Below are positions 9,246 to 18,880 of a stretch of 64,000 bases of DNA, piece by piece. Under the pieces are notes generated by a model, which searched no databases, was not told the DNA's origin, and saw only the letters and a program-made list of their open reading frames with translations. The stretch spans positions 1,212,294 to 1,276,293 of the forward strand of contig NW_022985163.1 of the NCBI RefSeq assembly GCF_010093535.1. Reading direction: 5' to 3'. A program made the position numbers and the translations under genes. The stretch's first letter is position 1. Each line of letters opens with the position of its first letter. Source of the stretch: Lindgomyces ingoldianus (lineage: Eukaryota > Ascomycota > Dothideomycetes > Pleosporales > Lindgomycetaceae).

Positions 9246-12200
9246 ATGAACAACGCCAACTTCCCCATGATCCCCCGCGGGCAGACCACTATCCAGCAAA
9301 ACTTCATCGGCCACTACCGTAACCAGCAACAGCAGGGGAAGATCCCCCAGGGCTGGCAGCAATCCGTCCCGCCTACCGAGCGCGCCCAGCTCGCCCTTCA
9401 GTTCTATACCTCCTTCCGTTTGCTCAAGCCCGAGGGTTCTGAGGCCGACGCAGTCCGCGTCGCCATCAACTTCGAAAGCCAGACCTTCGCGACGTCCCAG
9501 ACGAAGGACTCGTATGCGTCCAACATCAAACAGAAGCTCATGCAAATGGCAAGCATTCGACAGCAGCAGGCTAACCAAGGTATCCCAAACAACCTTAATG
9601 GCATGAATCCCACACAAATGGGCATGATGGGACAGCCTGGCGTCCCTAACCCAAGGGCCAACCCGCAGCAGTTTCCTCAAGGTTTCCCTAATCCTCAATT
9701 GCAGCGGCCGATGCAGGCATCCCCGATCCCCATGTCCCAAGGACAGTCGTCGATGGGTATGAACGGCGCCAATGCCATGAACTTCCAGCAAGGCCAGAAC
9801 AATGCCCAGCGAGGCATGCAGCAACCGCCGCAGCCCGGCCAGATGTCGGAGGCCGCGACTATCAATCGAGTCGCCCAGCGGATGCAAGAATCCGCGAAGC
9901 CCGAGGTCATTGCCAAATTTCAGCAAGAAGTTGAAACCTGGCCAATGAACAAACGCCAGCAGCTTGCGAGCCAAGGGATCAGCCCGTTGTTCTGGCGCTT
10001 TCGACAGCATGCTGAGTTGATGGTGAAGCAAGGCAAGATCAACCTTGCTTCTCTGCAGGGTGGCCAACAAAATGTACAGCAACAACCGCCGCAAAATCAA
10101 ATGCAGAGTCAGCAGATGAATATGAACCAACGTCAACCCGGCGAATTCGACTTGAACGCCCTTGCGAATCAGCAGAATGAGGCCTTTCGCGTCCAAGATC
10201 AAGGCCAGCAAGTCGTTCCCGCGAGCAACAACGTGAACGGCACTAGCTTCCCTGGTCAGAATGCGCAGCCTGGCCAACCAGCAAACGCAGCACTCGCCCA
10301 GCAGCGACAGGCCTCTCAAGCCGCTGTATTTCAGAATGCCCAGCGCCAAGCTCAGGTCCAAGCGCAGGCTCAGGCTCAAGCTCAAGCGCAAGCTCAAGCA
10401 CAAGCGCAGGCTCAAGCACAAGCGCAGGCTCAAGCTCAAGCGCAGGCTCAAGCTCAAGCTCGCGTGCAACAGCAGCTGCAACAACAACAGCAACATGCTC
10501 AAGCCCAAGCTCAGGCAGCACAGCGACCGAACCCAATACTCCAAGGCCAACTTGGCGGTCTTAACCTACCTCCAGGAACGACTCAGCAAAGTCCCGCAAT
10601 GCCCATGCTCACCCGGCCAATAGGACAGCAACCTGGCGCGACCACCCCCCAGCCACGACCTCAAGCCCACGTACCGCAAATGACGCCCAACCAACCCCAA
10701 GTCGATCCTCAGGTCGCCACCCAATTGATGCGTGAGGCTCAGCAACGAGCCGCCGCAGCAGCGCAAGGGACTGGGCAGCCATTGACTACACAAGTACGAA
10801 TAAACCTGTTACCACAAGACTTGCCCCCCGAAGTGAAGGAGCAGATGCTGAAACTTCCTGAACCCCAATTCCGCTCCCTCTTGGCCAACTTTATGAATGG
10901 CATGCGTGGTAACCGGCCCATGGGGTTTGGTGGACAGCCACCTGCAGGTCAACCCAATATGATTATGAATCCCGCACAGGCCTTGCAGATGGGGATACAG
11001 GGAAACCAAATGATAAATGCAGGGAACATGGGGAATTTTGGCCGGCCAAATGGAATGCCTCTAGGCCAGCAACCTCCAAATGGAATGACTCCACAGCAGC
11101 TGGCAGCGATGGGTCAGCGACCGCAACCAGGAGGTAATCAACGACTCGTTGCTGCGCATCAGGTACTCCAGCAGAACCCGGGGATCATTCAAGCCACAGA
11201 CGATAGGCCTTACCCCCCGAATGCATTGAGCCCACAAGTGAAGCAAAGCATTCCTCCCGAAGTCAAAACTTGGGCTCAGCTCAAGCAATGGGCAAGCCAA
11301 AATCCGGGTCTTATGCAGAATATGGATGGGCAGAAGTTGATCCTCCTCCAAGTCTTACATTTTCAGGACCTCATGCGACACGCCAATATCGCTGGTGGAC
11401 AGCGCATTCCCCAGCAAAATCCTAGTATGGCGCCACAAGTTCCTCAAATGACTCCCGGTCAAGGTCCCGCTCGGACACCACAACAACAGCCAAACATTCC
11501 ACCTATGGTCCCTATACAAGTCACCCAGCATGAGTTGATAAATCTTCGATCAAGACTGCGGCCCGACCAAGCTGGGATCTCTGATGATCAGCTTCGCTCG
11601 TACATTTTGCAACAGAAACTCCAACACAGAAAACAACAGCAGCAGGCCTTGTTGCAACAGCAAATGTCACGCAATCAAATGCCTCAGCCTCAACCTGGCA
11701 TACCCGTCCAAGGTCCCCCAGCATCTCGCCCACCAACAGCACAACCACAGGTCACCCAGCCTACTCCTCAGCCTAAACCACCAATGCAGAAACCCCAACA
11801 GCTTCCGCAGCCTCAAAAGCCTGCCCAGCCTGCTAGCCAGAATAACCCAAACAAAGGAGTGAAGAGACGGAACGAGGATTCCACAGAAGAGGGTAATTCC
11901 GAGCCGCCAGGTGGCAACGCTGCTCCCCAAGCCCCGGCAATGGTACCGTCCAAATCGCATCCCGGGATTGTTAACCTCACCCAGGAGCAGATTTCAAGGC
12001 TCACACCAGCACAGCATGCCCAGATGCGTGCTCAGCTGTTGCGAGCGCAGGATGCATCCAACAACAAGCTTCCACAACAACGCCCACCACCAAGCTACGA
12101 GGAGCTCATGGCTAGGGTGAAGGAACCAGCTAGGGATGCAAAGTTCCGCCAAATGATTAAGGAAGAAGATGCAAAGGCGGCCACTGGACAACCAGTCCAA

Positions 12201-13829
12201 CTTTCCCCCAAAGTGCGTGCTCAATTGCAACAACTTGTGCGAGAGAAAATGCCTATCATGAGGAAGGTTGACATGTCCTTGCGCATTTTCATTGCTGGCT
12301 ACGACGGTGCCGAGTCTGAGAACGTTGCTCGATCGGTGATGCGCGCCCGTGCAACGCTCTTGAGACAAATTCAGCCACAAGAAGGAACACTTAAAGAACA
12401 TGTTACCCTGAGCGAGGAAGACTTCAAGAATCATGTTCGTCACATTTTCAACTTCGTGCAAAAGGTCATGGCGAGGTTTTCTACCCAGCAAAATCCCGCT
12501 GCCGTACCCCAACAAAACCAACAGCAACGACAAGCACTCGAACCGCAGCCTGCGACACAGCCTCTCAATGCCCAGAACCTGAAGAATCTCGAACTACAGC
12601 AACGTGAGCATAGGACTCCGCCAGCACCAACTGGAGAGAGACCTCCATTCCCGATTGGTCAGTCGCCCCGTGGTACCGGCGCCCCGATCTACCTCAAGGA
12701 GAATGAAGTCAAGGACCTCAGGCTTCCAGAGAAGAAGAAACCGAGACTGGAGCATTCTAGTTCAACACCAGGCCATAAGCCTTCCCCTCAGATAAGCTCA
12801 GGCAAAGGTGGTTCTCCCGAGCTCAAGAGACAACCACCGCCAGAGAAGCCTGTTGAGCAGAAACCCACTTTCAAATGTAAAGACACCAATTGTGAATATA
12901 GTATGCGAGGTTTTGATACCCCGGGTGAGTTGGAGGCACACACCAAAGACGCACATGGCAAGATCGAAGATCCCTTGCAATATGTTTTGGATTCAATGGC
13001 AGACTACTTGGATGTCGATGTACGGACTGGCGAACCTAGGTCGCATCCGAATGCAAATCGCGGTGCGAAACCAGCTGCTTCAGGTCGGGTCCCACCTCAA
13101 ACCACCAAGCCTGGACAAACCCCGAACATCACGCAAAATGCCACGACCCCCGTAGGCCCACAGGCTGCCGCTACACCAATGGCTCGTGTTTCGACCCAGC
13201 CAGGCATCAAGAGCTCCCCATCAAACAGTTTACTCAAGACGCCACAGACGGGGGCGAAGGTAGCGACTCCCAACACTGGAGCTCTCGCCAAAGGTACCCC
13301 ATCCAGCGTCACTAAGCCAGCAACGAAGGAACGTGAGATGGCTGCCGTTCCCGAAGAACAGAAGGAAGAACAGGCACAGCCATTACTTCCCAACGCTTTA
13401 TTTGACCTCAATTACGAAGAAGTCTACGCTGCTCTTGATGCCAATGGCCCATTTACTCTTTTGGATCTCAAGGACGAAGACAATTCTTGGATTCTCCGCT
13501 CGACCTCTCCTTCCCACACGCCAGATTCGTCCTCGAAGGACTCTCCCTCTACTCGTCAGTCCGACATATCTGAGAATGACAATCTTCAAATCAACATTGG
13601 CATGAAGGACGCAGATATCCCTGATGGATGGCTCGCTGCAATGAGTGGAGATACTGTTCCGCTGGATGCACAATTGTCTGAAGATTTACAGAATTTAGGT
13701 GTAACTCTTCCCCCAATGGACAATGACGATATGATGCTGTTTTACGGAGACACTGTCATGACTGGCCTTGATGGATTTGATTCTGACAAGCTGGACTCGC
13801 TGTTGAATTTGGATTCTACGATGGCTTAA
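9246..13829 (+). CDS. MED15: Mediator tail subunit Med15/Gal11-like co-activator
   Basis: Single exon, 1527 residues. The N-terminus (about 15-95: QNFIGHYRNQQQQGKIPQGW, then ERAQLALQFYTSFR and DAVRVAINFESQTF) matches the fungal Med15 KIX-type domain. That domain binds transcription activators and links them to the Mediator tail. Long Gln/Pro/Asn/Met-rich low-complexity regions follow. They include an uninterrupted Gln-Ala tract at about 368-405 and helical segments near 225-265, 515-560 and 1000-1045. Basic, NLS-like GVKRRNED and KKKPRLE patches are present. A single C2H2 finger lies near 1208-1236 (CKDTNC to HTKDAH). The C-terminus is acidic and hydrophobic (MDNDDMMLFYGD), like an activation surface. 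The ATG at 9246 is in good context (ACCATGA). The zinc finger is not part of yeast Gal11 as I know it. Confidence 0.85.
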   Translation: MNNANFPMIPRGQTTIQQNFIGHYRNQQQQGKIPQGWQQSVPPTERAQLALQFYTSFRLLKPEGSEADAVRVAINFESQTFATSQTKDSYASNIKQKLMQMASIRQQQANQGIPNNLNGMNPTQMGMMGQPGVPNPRANPQQFPQGFPNPQLQRPMQASPIPMSQGQSSMGMNGANAMNFQQGQNNAQRGMQQPPQPGQMSEAATINRVAQRMQESAKPEVIAKFQQEVETWPMNKRQQLASQGISPLFWRFRQHAELMVKQGKINLASLQGGQQNVQQQPPQNQMQSQQMNMNQRQPGEFDLNALANQQNEAFRVQDQGQQVVPASNNVNGTSFPGQNAQPGQPANAALAQQRQASQAAVFQNAQRQAQVQAQAQAQAQAQAQAQAQAQAQAQAQAQAQAQAQARVQQQLQQQQQHAQAQAQAAQRPNPILQGQLGGLNLPPGTTQQSPAMPMLTRPIGQQPGATTPQPRPQAHVPQMTPNQPQVDPQVATQLMREAQQRAAAAAQGTGQPLTTQVRINLLPQDLPPEVKEQMLKLPEPQFRSLLANFMNGMRGNRPMGFGGQPPAGQPNMIMNPAQALQMGIQGNQMINAGNMGNFGRPNGMPLGQQPPNGMTPQQLAAMGQRPQPGGNQRLVAAHQVLQQNPGIIQATDDRPYPPNALSPQVKQSIPPEVKTWAQLKQWASQNPGLMQNMDGQKLILLQVLHFQDLMRHANIAGGQRIPQQNPSMAPQVPQMTPGQGPARTPQQQPNIPPMVPIQVTQHELINLRSRLRPDQAGISDDQLRSYILQQKLQHRKQQQQALLQQQMSRNQMPQPQPGIPVQGPPASRPPTAQPQVTQPTPQPKPPMQKPQQLPQPQKPAQPASQNNPNKGVKRRNEDSTEEGNSEPPGGNAAPQAPAMVPSKSHPGIVNLTQEQISRLTPAQHAQMRAQLLRAQDASNNKLPQQRPPPSYEELMARVKEPARDAKFRQMIKEEDAKAATGQPVQLSPKVRAQLQQLVREKMPIMRKVDMSLRIFIAGYDGAESENVARSVMRARATLLRQIQPQEGTLKEHVTLSEEDFKNHVRHIFNFVQKVMARFSTQQNPAAVPQQNQQQRQALEPQPATQPLNAQNLKNLELQQREHRTPPAPTGERPPFPIGQSPRGTGAPIYLKENEVKDLRLPEKKKPRLEHSSSTPGHKPSPQISSGKGGSPELKRQPPPEKPVEQKPTFKCKDTNCEYSMRGFDTPGELEAHTKDAHGKIEDPLQYVLDSMADYLDVDVRTGEPRSHPNANRGAKPAASGRVPPQTTKPGQTPNITQNATTPVGPQAAATPMARVSTQPGIKSSPSNSLLKTPQTGAKVATPNTGALAKGTPSSVTKPATKEREMAAVPEEQKEEQAQPLLPNALFDLNYEEVYAALDANGPFTLLDLKDEDNSWILRSTSPSHTPDSSSKDSPSTRQSDISENDNLQINIGMKDADIPDGWLAAMSGDTVPLDAQLSEDLQNLGVTLPPMDNDDMMLFYGDTVMTGLDGFDSDKLDSLLNLDSTMA
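10350..10461 (+). repeat. Hexanucleotide microsatellite encoding Gln-Ala
   Basis: Tandem CAGGCT/CAAGCT/CAAGCA/CAAGCG units inside MED15 encode alternating Gln-Ala. Synonymous third-base differences between units argue against very recent expansion of the whole tract. Length polymorphism between strains would be expected. Confidence 0.85.
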
Positions 13830-15456
13830 TGCACCGCTTGGATCTTGGCACCAATTGAGTTTGGATGAGCTATATCCAAGAAATACTTTGGCATACCTAC
13901 TATTCGATGTTGTTGGATTTCTTACCGCCAATACTTTTCATTTTTAGATTTCTGCTTTCCTTTTCCACGTTTCCAACCTCCATTGTGTACCACCACATCT
14001 ACCTTGGTTACGTTGCACACACGGCTTTTTGGAAGTCCCAAGCGGGTGTGAGAGTTCGATGAGTCTATGCAACCGAGGGGGAAATGGGTGGGATATGGGA
14101 TAATCGGCGTGCTTTATGTGTTTTGGGAGTGTTGCTTCACCTTGGGAATATTTGCGGGATCTTTGCGTTTCTTGTTTGGAGTAATTATACCCCCTAGTTT
14201 CGTTAGTCTCCCCCTTTCTTCCTATGTACCACAGTGTGGGTCTTGGGAAATATCTCTACGTCATCACGACTTTTGCATGAAACGGTGGAAGAGAAGATGG
14301 GGTTATAGTCTCAATCTCCGATGTTGGGACAGTTCATATCCTGACTGTCCAAGCTAAAGTACTATGTATGCGCGCTCTTATGTGAATTGCAGGCCCTTGT
14401 TGAGCTTTTGTTCTTAACAAGGTGTTATGTTGAGACTGTAGAAATTGGGTGTCGATGAGGACTCCTTAGTATGACATTAACTATTCCACCCCTTCATGAT
14501 GTCCGAATTCGGAGCTTGAGCTACCTGACAAAGAGAATAGTTGGAAGATGAAAAGGAATGTAGTAGTAACGTTGTAATCTGATCATAGCATATGTTATGG
14601 GAGAAACTTCCTCGGGAGAAGAGTAATGAAAAGTATCCTCATCATACCACGGTCTGCGACGAATCAGCATACGAGTCTGTAAGGCAGCCAGACTTTTTGC
14701 GGCGCGCACGCCTCTCGGCTAAAGCACCGTGAAGATCTTTGAACATCAACAATCTTTATCATCTGATTCATATGCATGTTTGAAAATTCTTCTTCCTCAG
14801 ACGAATGGAAAGGTTGGAAGGCTGGACGGCTTGACATTGCTTTGCTTACTATGTTTCGCGCGGGAATCTGGAGCAGTAGCTAGGATGCACAACGCCGAGA
14901 ATAGCACTTGCTTATCCGGTCTGACGTTGGGGTTGGCTTCACAGCCTCAAAGGTAGCCTGAGGGCAGGCGGTGAAGGAAGACTGAGGTCAGAAAGCGGTG
15001 AATTTTTTAGCGCTGCGCGAAACCTGCAGGACCAGTTTTTGGAAGGAGTGATTTGGGACAATTTAGGGAGGGCTATGCGAAGGGTGCCTCGATATGGAAG
15101 GTTTTTGCAACAAGATCGACGGTAAGAGCGATTGTAGGTTCCAAAGGAGAGGATGGGCGGTTGAATGTGCGTCTAGATTTGCTCAAGACTCGATCCCGGC
15201 TGCGTTAGGCTGATGGAGAAGGAATAAAGTGGTGCAGTGAAATCGATGGTTGGGGGGAAGCAAAGTTAAATTCGTGCAGTGGGAGAGGCTGGACTGACAG
15301 ATATCGAATGAGAGGTACTGGATTGTCAACAGTCACGGCGCGTTCCCAAGAAACATTGACACGCTACTGGTGATGATATCACAGTTGTACCACGGGGCAA
15401 AGAACTTTGAGGAACCCAACCTTGGAACTCTGGTAACTTTGGGACGGAAAGCTTAA
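13830..15456. other. Convergent intergenic region, 1.6 kb
   Basis: It holds the 3' flanks of MED15 and of the DUF7704 gene. The first 500 bp is T-rich, consistent with 3' UTR. No coding region or repeat family was recognised. Confidence 0.5.
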
Positions 15457-15978
15457 TCATTTGGCTTTTTCCGACCTCGGACTAGATTCGCTCGACGCAA
15501 ACCCCCAGCCCAAGAGCATACAGATTCTCACGACGGCTAAGAAATAGACAAACCCAACGTTTCCCCAATCGATCGCATTCCAGTGCCAGAATCGGTAATA
15601 GACCCACCCACCGACCAGACGAACAGAGTAGAGATGGCCGAGATCGGCCACCAGCAATCCAAGGATGAAAGTCCTCCAGACCTTCAGGTCCTGGGTTGCA
15701 CGAAGAACCAGAGCCTCATTGAAGCAGAGGAGGAAATACAGGTTGGCGAGTTGGGTAAGGACGATTGAAGTAGAAACGGGAACAGATTGGCCTGGAGCAG
15801 AGGGGGGGTGGGTCAGAGCCAGATAGAGCGACTGCTGGAAGTGGGCGTGGATGGCGCCGACAAGAGTTGAAAGAGGCTCAATGTACAGGAAGACAAGGCG
15901 ATAGAGGGCTGGTATCGGAGTGGCCGTGCGGCGAGGGGATCCCGGGATGCCCAGCGAATCAGGATGCACAGACGACAT
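15457..15978 (-). CDS. DUF7704-type fungal integral membrane protein
   Basis: 173 residues from the ATG at 15978. An upstream extension of the frame to 16215 has no sensible protein and overlaps the divergent promoter. The sequence YRLVFLYIEPLSTLVGAIHA, then LTQLANLYFLLCFNEALVLR, VWRTFILGLLVADLGHLYSV and WNAIDWGNVGFVYFLAVVRI is the typical four-segment pattern of the fungal DUF7704 family, whose function is unknown. Conserved polar residues within the membrane segments (E in IEP, NEA, D in ADLGH, D in DWGN) are retained. The gene is divergent from the F-box/WD40 gene, with starts 612 bp apart. Confidence 0.8.
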   Translation of the reverse strand: MSSVHPDSLGIPGSPRRTATPIPALYRLVFLYIEPLSTLVGAIHAHFQQSLYLALTHPPSAPGQSVPVSTSIVLTQLANLYFLLCFNEALVLRATQDLKVWRTFILGLLVADLGHLYSVRLVGGWVYYRFWHWNAIDWGNVGFVYFLAVVRICMLLGWGFASSESSPRSEKAK

Positions 15979-16590
15979 GGTCAGTGGAACGGGCAGACCA
16001 ACGTTGACACTTGGGGAGGTGGTGAGGGGCGAGGCAGGCTGGGTGGTGAAAGTAATGCGGGCTAGGTGATTTATTGTTTGTTTCGAGGGGTTCGAGGCGT
16101 TCAGGGAGCAGGTCAGGGTTGCTGGGGTGAGGGTGGCGGAAAGTGGTGAGGACTTGGATCTCCTCCAATCTCGCCTGGTCCAGTGCCCTTGTTTCGCCGG
16201 CCCTTGGTTCAACAAGGATCAAACCCTTTTTAAAAACATCTTCATGCACAACTTCCCGCCTTGTCCTCAACTGCTGCTCCTGCGAGATCCATTCCCTCCA
16301 CTGCAGGCGCTATCGTCGCTCTCTCGTGCATTGTTTATTCACCGCTCCCGCCTTGCACACACTCCTTGTCTGCGTTGCTGTGCTCGCGTCTATTTCTTAT
16401 AACTTTCAAGCCGTCGTCCGGACACGTTCTTTGCTCTAACCTGCCCTATTCTTCCGGCCCTCGTCGCGGCGACGGTTCCTCGACAACGACGTTTGGATCC
16501 TCCGCCAACAAGGCCCGCAGTCGGCATATCCGACGACCCCAATCGTCTCACGCCTCACAGACCGCCTGCCCGTCACATTAGCGACAAGAC
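15979..16590. promoter_or_regulatory. Divergent promoter of DUF7704 and F-box/WD40 genes
   Basis: About 0.6 kb, pyrimidine-rich on the F-box/WD40 side (16.2-16.58 kb), consistent with its promoter and 5' leader. No specific operator was identified. Confidence 0.4.
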
Positions 16591-18880
16591 ATGTCGCCCT
16601 CGATACATCGCAGGCCCTCCATCCTCACTCACCGTCCGAAGACGTCGTCGGCCGTCGACGACAAGCAAGAAGCGCTGGCCTTCGACATGAAACGGACCGC
16701 CTCGCAGACTTTCACCTCCGAGGCCCACGATGGACGGGACACCCCGAGGGCTCGCGGGCTGGGGAGCGTCGACGAGGGCCGGACCGTGCTAGCCTATCCG
16801 TCGTCGCAACACTCGCAGCACTCGCACCATTCGCACCATTCGCACCATTCGAACCATTCGCACACCAGCTCCCTCTCGCGCGCCTCGCAGACGGTCGTGG
16901 GCGGCTGCAAGTACATCTGTCGCAGACTGTCGACTTCGTCGGCGCGGCGGCCCTCAATCGCTGGCTTGTTCGACAACCACAACCACGCTCCCCCCGCTAG
17001 GGACAAGCTCGGCGGCCTGGACGTACTTCTCCCGTCCGATCGCTTAGTGCACCAGGACTCCGGCATGCCGAGCGTGCAGCAGGATCTCTCCGAGCCCCAC
17101 GGCCATTCAAGATTTTCTGTGAAGCGCTGGGGAACAATTCGCCATCGCCGTCCTGCAACCTCGGGCCCATCTGGTGACACTGCTCGCTTCAACCCCGGCC
17201 CGCCGCCGGTACCCACCAACTATCCCATTCCTCCTCCTGGCTCTGCGGCTCGTGCTGCAGCGGCGGCGGCCAACAACGAGCGGTTATCGCTGCAACGGCG
17301 CGAGCAAGAACAGACGGCGCGCTTTCTCGCCGGCACGCTGAGCATGGGCACCCACGAGGACGATATCAAGGACAACGAGAGTGGCATTGGCATGAACTGC
17401 TCGTCGCCAATCCAGAGGACAGACAGCGCCGAGGAGAAGAAGTTTGGTGAGTGCTCCGTCTCGGTTAACCAAGGAAATTGCTAATTGGGCTCGCGGCCAG
17501 ATCCTCTCAAGGTTTTGCCCGCGGAAATTTCGTCCATGATTCTCTCGAATCTGGAGGCACCCTCTCTCATAGTTGCCGAACTTGTTTCCAAGGTGTGGAA
17601 CGCGGCTGCTAACTCCCCACATGTGTGGAGGAACGTGTTCCTGAACAAGTTCGAACCCAGAGTGCACGTGAACCCCACGCCAATCATGATGGGTGGTGCA
17701 GGCTGTGGCAAGATTCGCAACGGAAGGCCTGTCCCAGGGCAGGATTGGAAGCAGATGTACAAGGTTCGCAAGACCATCAGTCGCAGGTGGACGGGCTGCT
17801 CACCCAGCGCAATCTACCTGAACGGCCACACGGACTCGGTCTACTGCTGCCAATTCGATGAGTATGTGAACATTGTCTTCTTTAATTCATGAATGTCGCG
17901 CTGACGCGTCCAGGAACAAAATCATCACAGGGTCGCGTGATCGCACAATCCGTGTCTGGGACATGAAAACTTACAAGTGCCTCAAGGTGATTGGCGGCCC
18001 GACCAACCGCCCTGTTCCAAACACACCTCACAGGCTCGAGGCGCACAAGGAGACGGTCGTCAACCACCCCTCCTTGAACGGCACTGTGGAGGGCAACAGC
18101 ATCTACTGCGTTCCGTCTGATTACCATGAGGCGTCGATTCTCTGTCTGCAGTACGATGACGAGATTATGGTGACGGGCTCTTCCGACCATACCTGCATTG
18201 TCTGGGACATCACCGGTGATGAATATGTTCCAATGTACAGGTTGAAGGGCCATAGCGCTGGGGTCTTAGATGTTTGCCTGGACGACAAACACATTATTTC
18301 CTGCTCCAAGGACTCCTCAATCAACGTTTGGGATCGGGTTACCGGAAACCATATCCGCTATCTCCAGGGCCACCGAGGTCCTGTCAATGCCGTTCAGCTG
18401 CGTGGTAATCTTCTCGTATCTGCCTCGGGTGATGGCATAGCCAAGCTCTGGAACCTGGACTCTGGCATGTGCGTTAAGGAGTTCCCGTCTCAAGACCGTG
18501 GTCTGGCCGCTGTCGAGTTCTCCGACGACGCCAAGTATGTCCTTGCTGGGGGGAATGACCATGTGGTCTACAAATTCGACGCGTTGACCGGCCAATTGAT
18601 CCACACATCGGTTCGCCACGGCGGTCTTGTCCGATCGCTCTTCCTCGATGCCCACAATGGACGTGTTATTTCCGGATCTTATGATCAGAGCATTAGGATT
18701 GCTGACTATGCATCTGGAGAAGTCTTTGGGCTCTATGAGAACTGGACCACGAGCTGGATCCTTAGTGCCAAGAGCGATTACCGGCGAGTCGTGGCAACCA
18801 GTCAGGATGGCCGAGCCCTGATCTTGGACTTTGGGTGGAATGTTCTCGGCAAGGACTTACTGGTTGGTGCAAAGTGCTGA
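16591..18880 (+). CDS. F-box/WD40 repeat protein (SCF substrate adaptor)
   Basis: Three exons (16591-17446, 17501-17861, 17914-18880) give 727 residues, with introns of 54 and 52 bp. The first ~285 residues are disordered and contain a His/Ser tract near 72-95 encoded by repeated 9-mers. The F-box follows the first intron (DPLKVLPAEISSMILSNLE, then ELVSKVWNAAANSPHVWRNVF, about 286-332). About seven WD40 blades run from about 395 to the end, with clear units such as GHTDSVYCCQFD, IITGSRDRTIRVWD, VTGSSDHTCIVWD, LKGHSAGVLDVCL, ISCSKDSSINVWD and LQGHRGPVNAVQL. This is the architecture of Cdc4/beta-TrCP-like adaptors that bring phosphorylated substrates to Skp1-cullin ubiquitin ligases. The substrate cannot be told from sequence. 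Confidence 0.9.

Noticed and set aside
9192..10550. 452-codon open frame on the minus strand, Leu/Arg/Ser-rich with long repeats
   Set aside because: It is antisense to MED15 and owes its openness and repeats to the Gln-Ala microsatellite. No family resemblance, and MED15 on the plus strand is clearly coding.
15979..16215. N-terminal extension of the DUF7704 gene
   Set aside because: The extension is Ser/Thr/Pro-rich with no signal, lies in the divergent promoter, and the family starts near the ATG at 15978.
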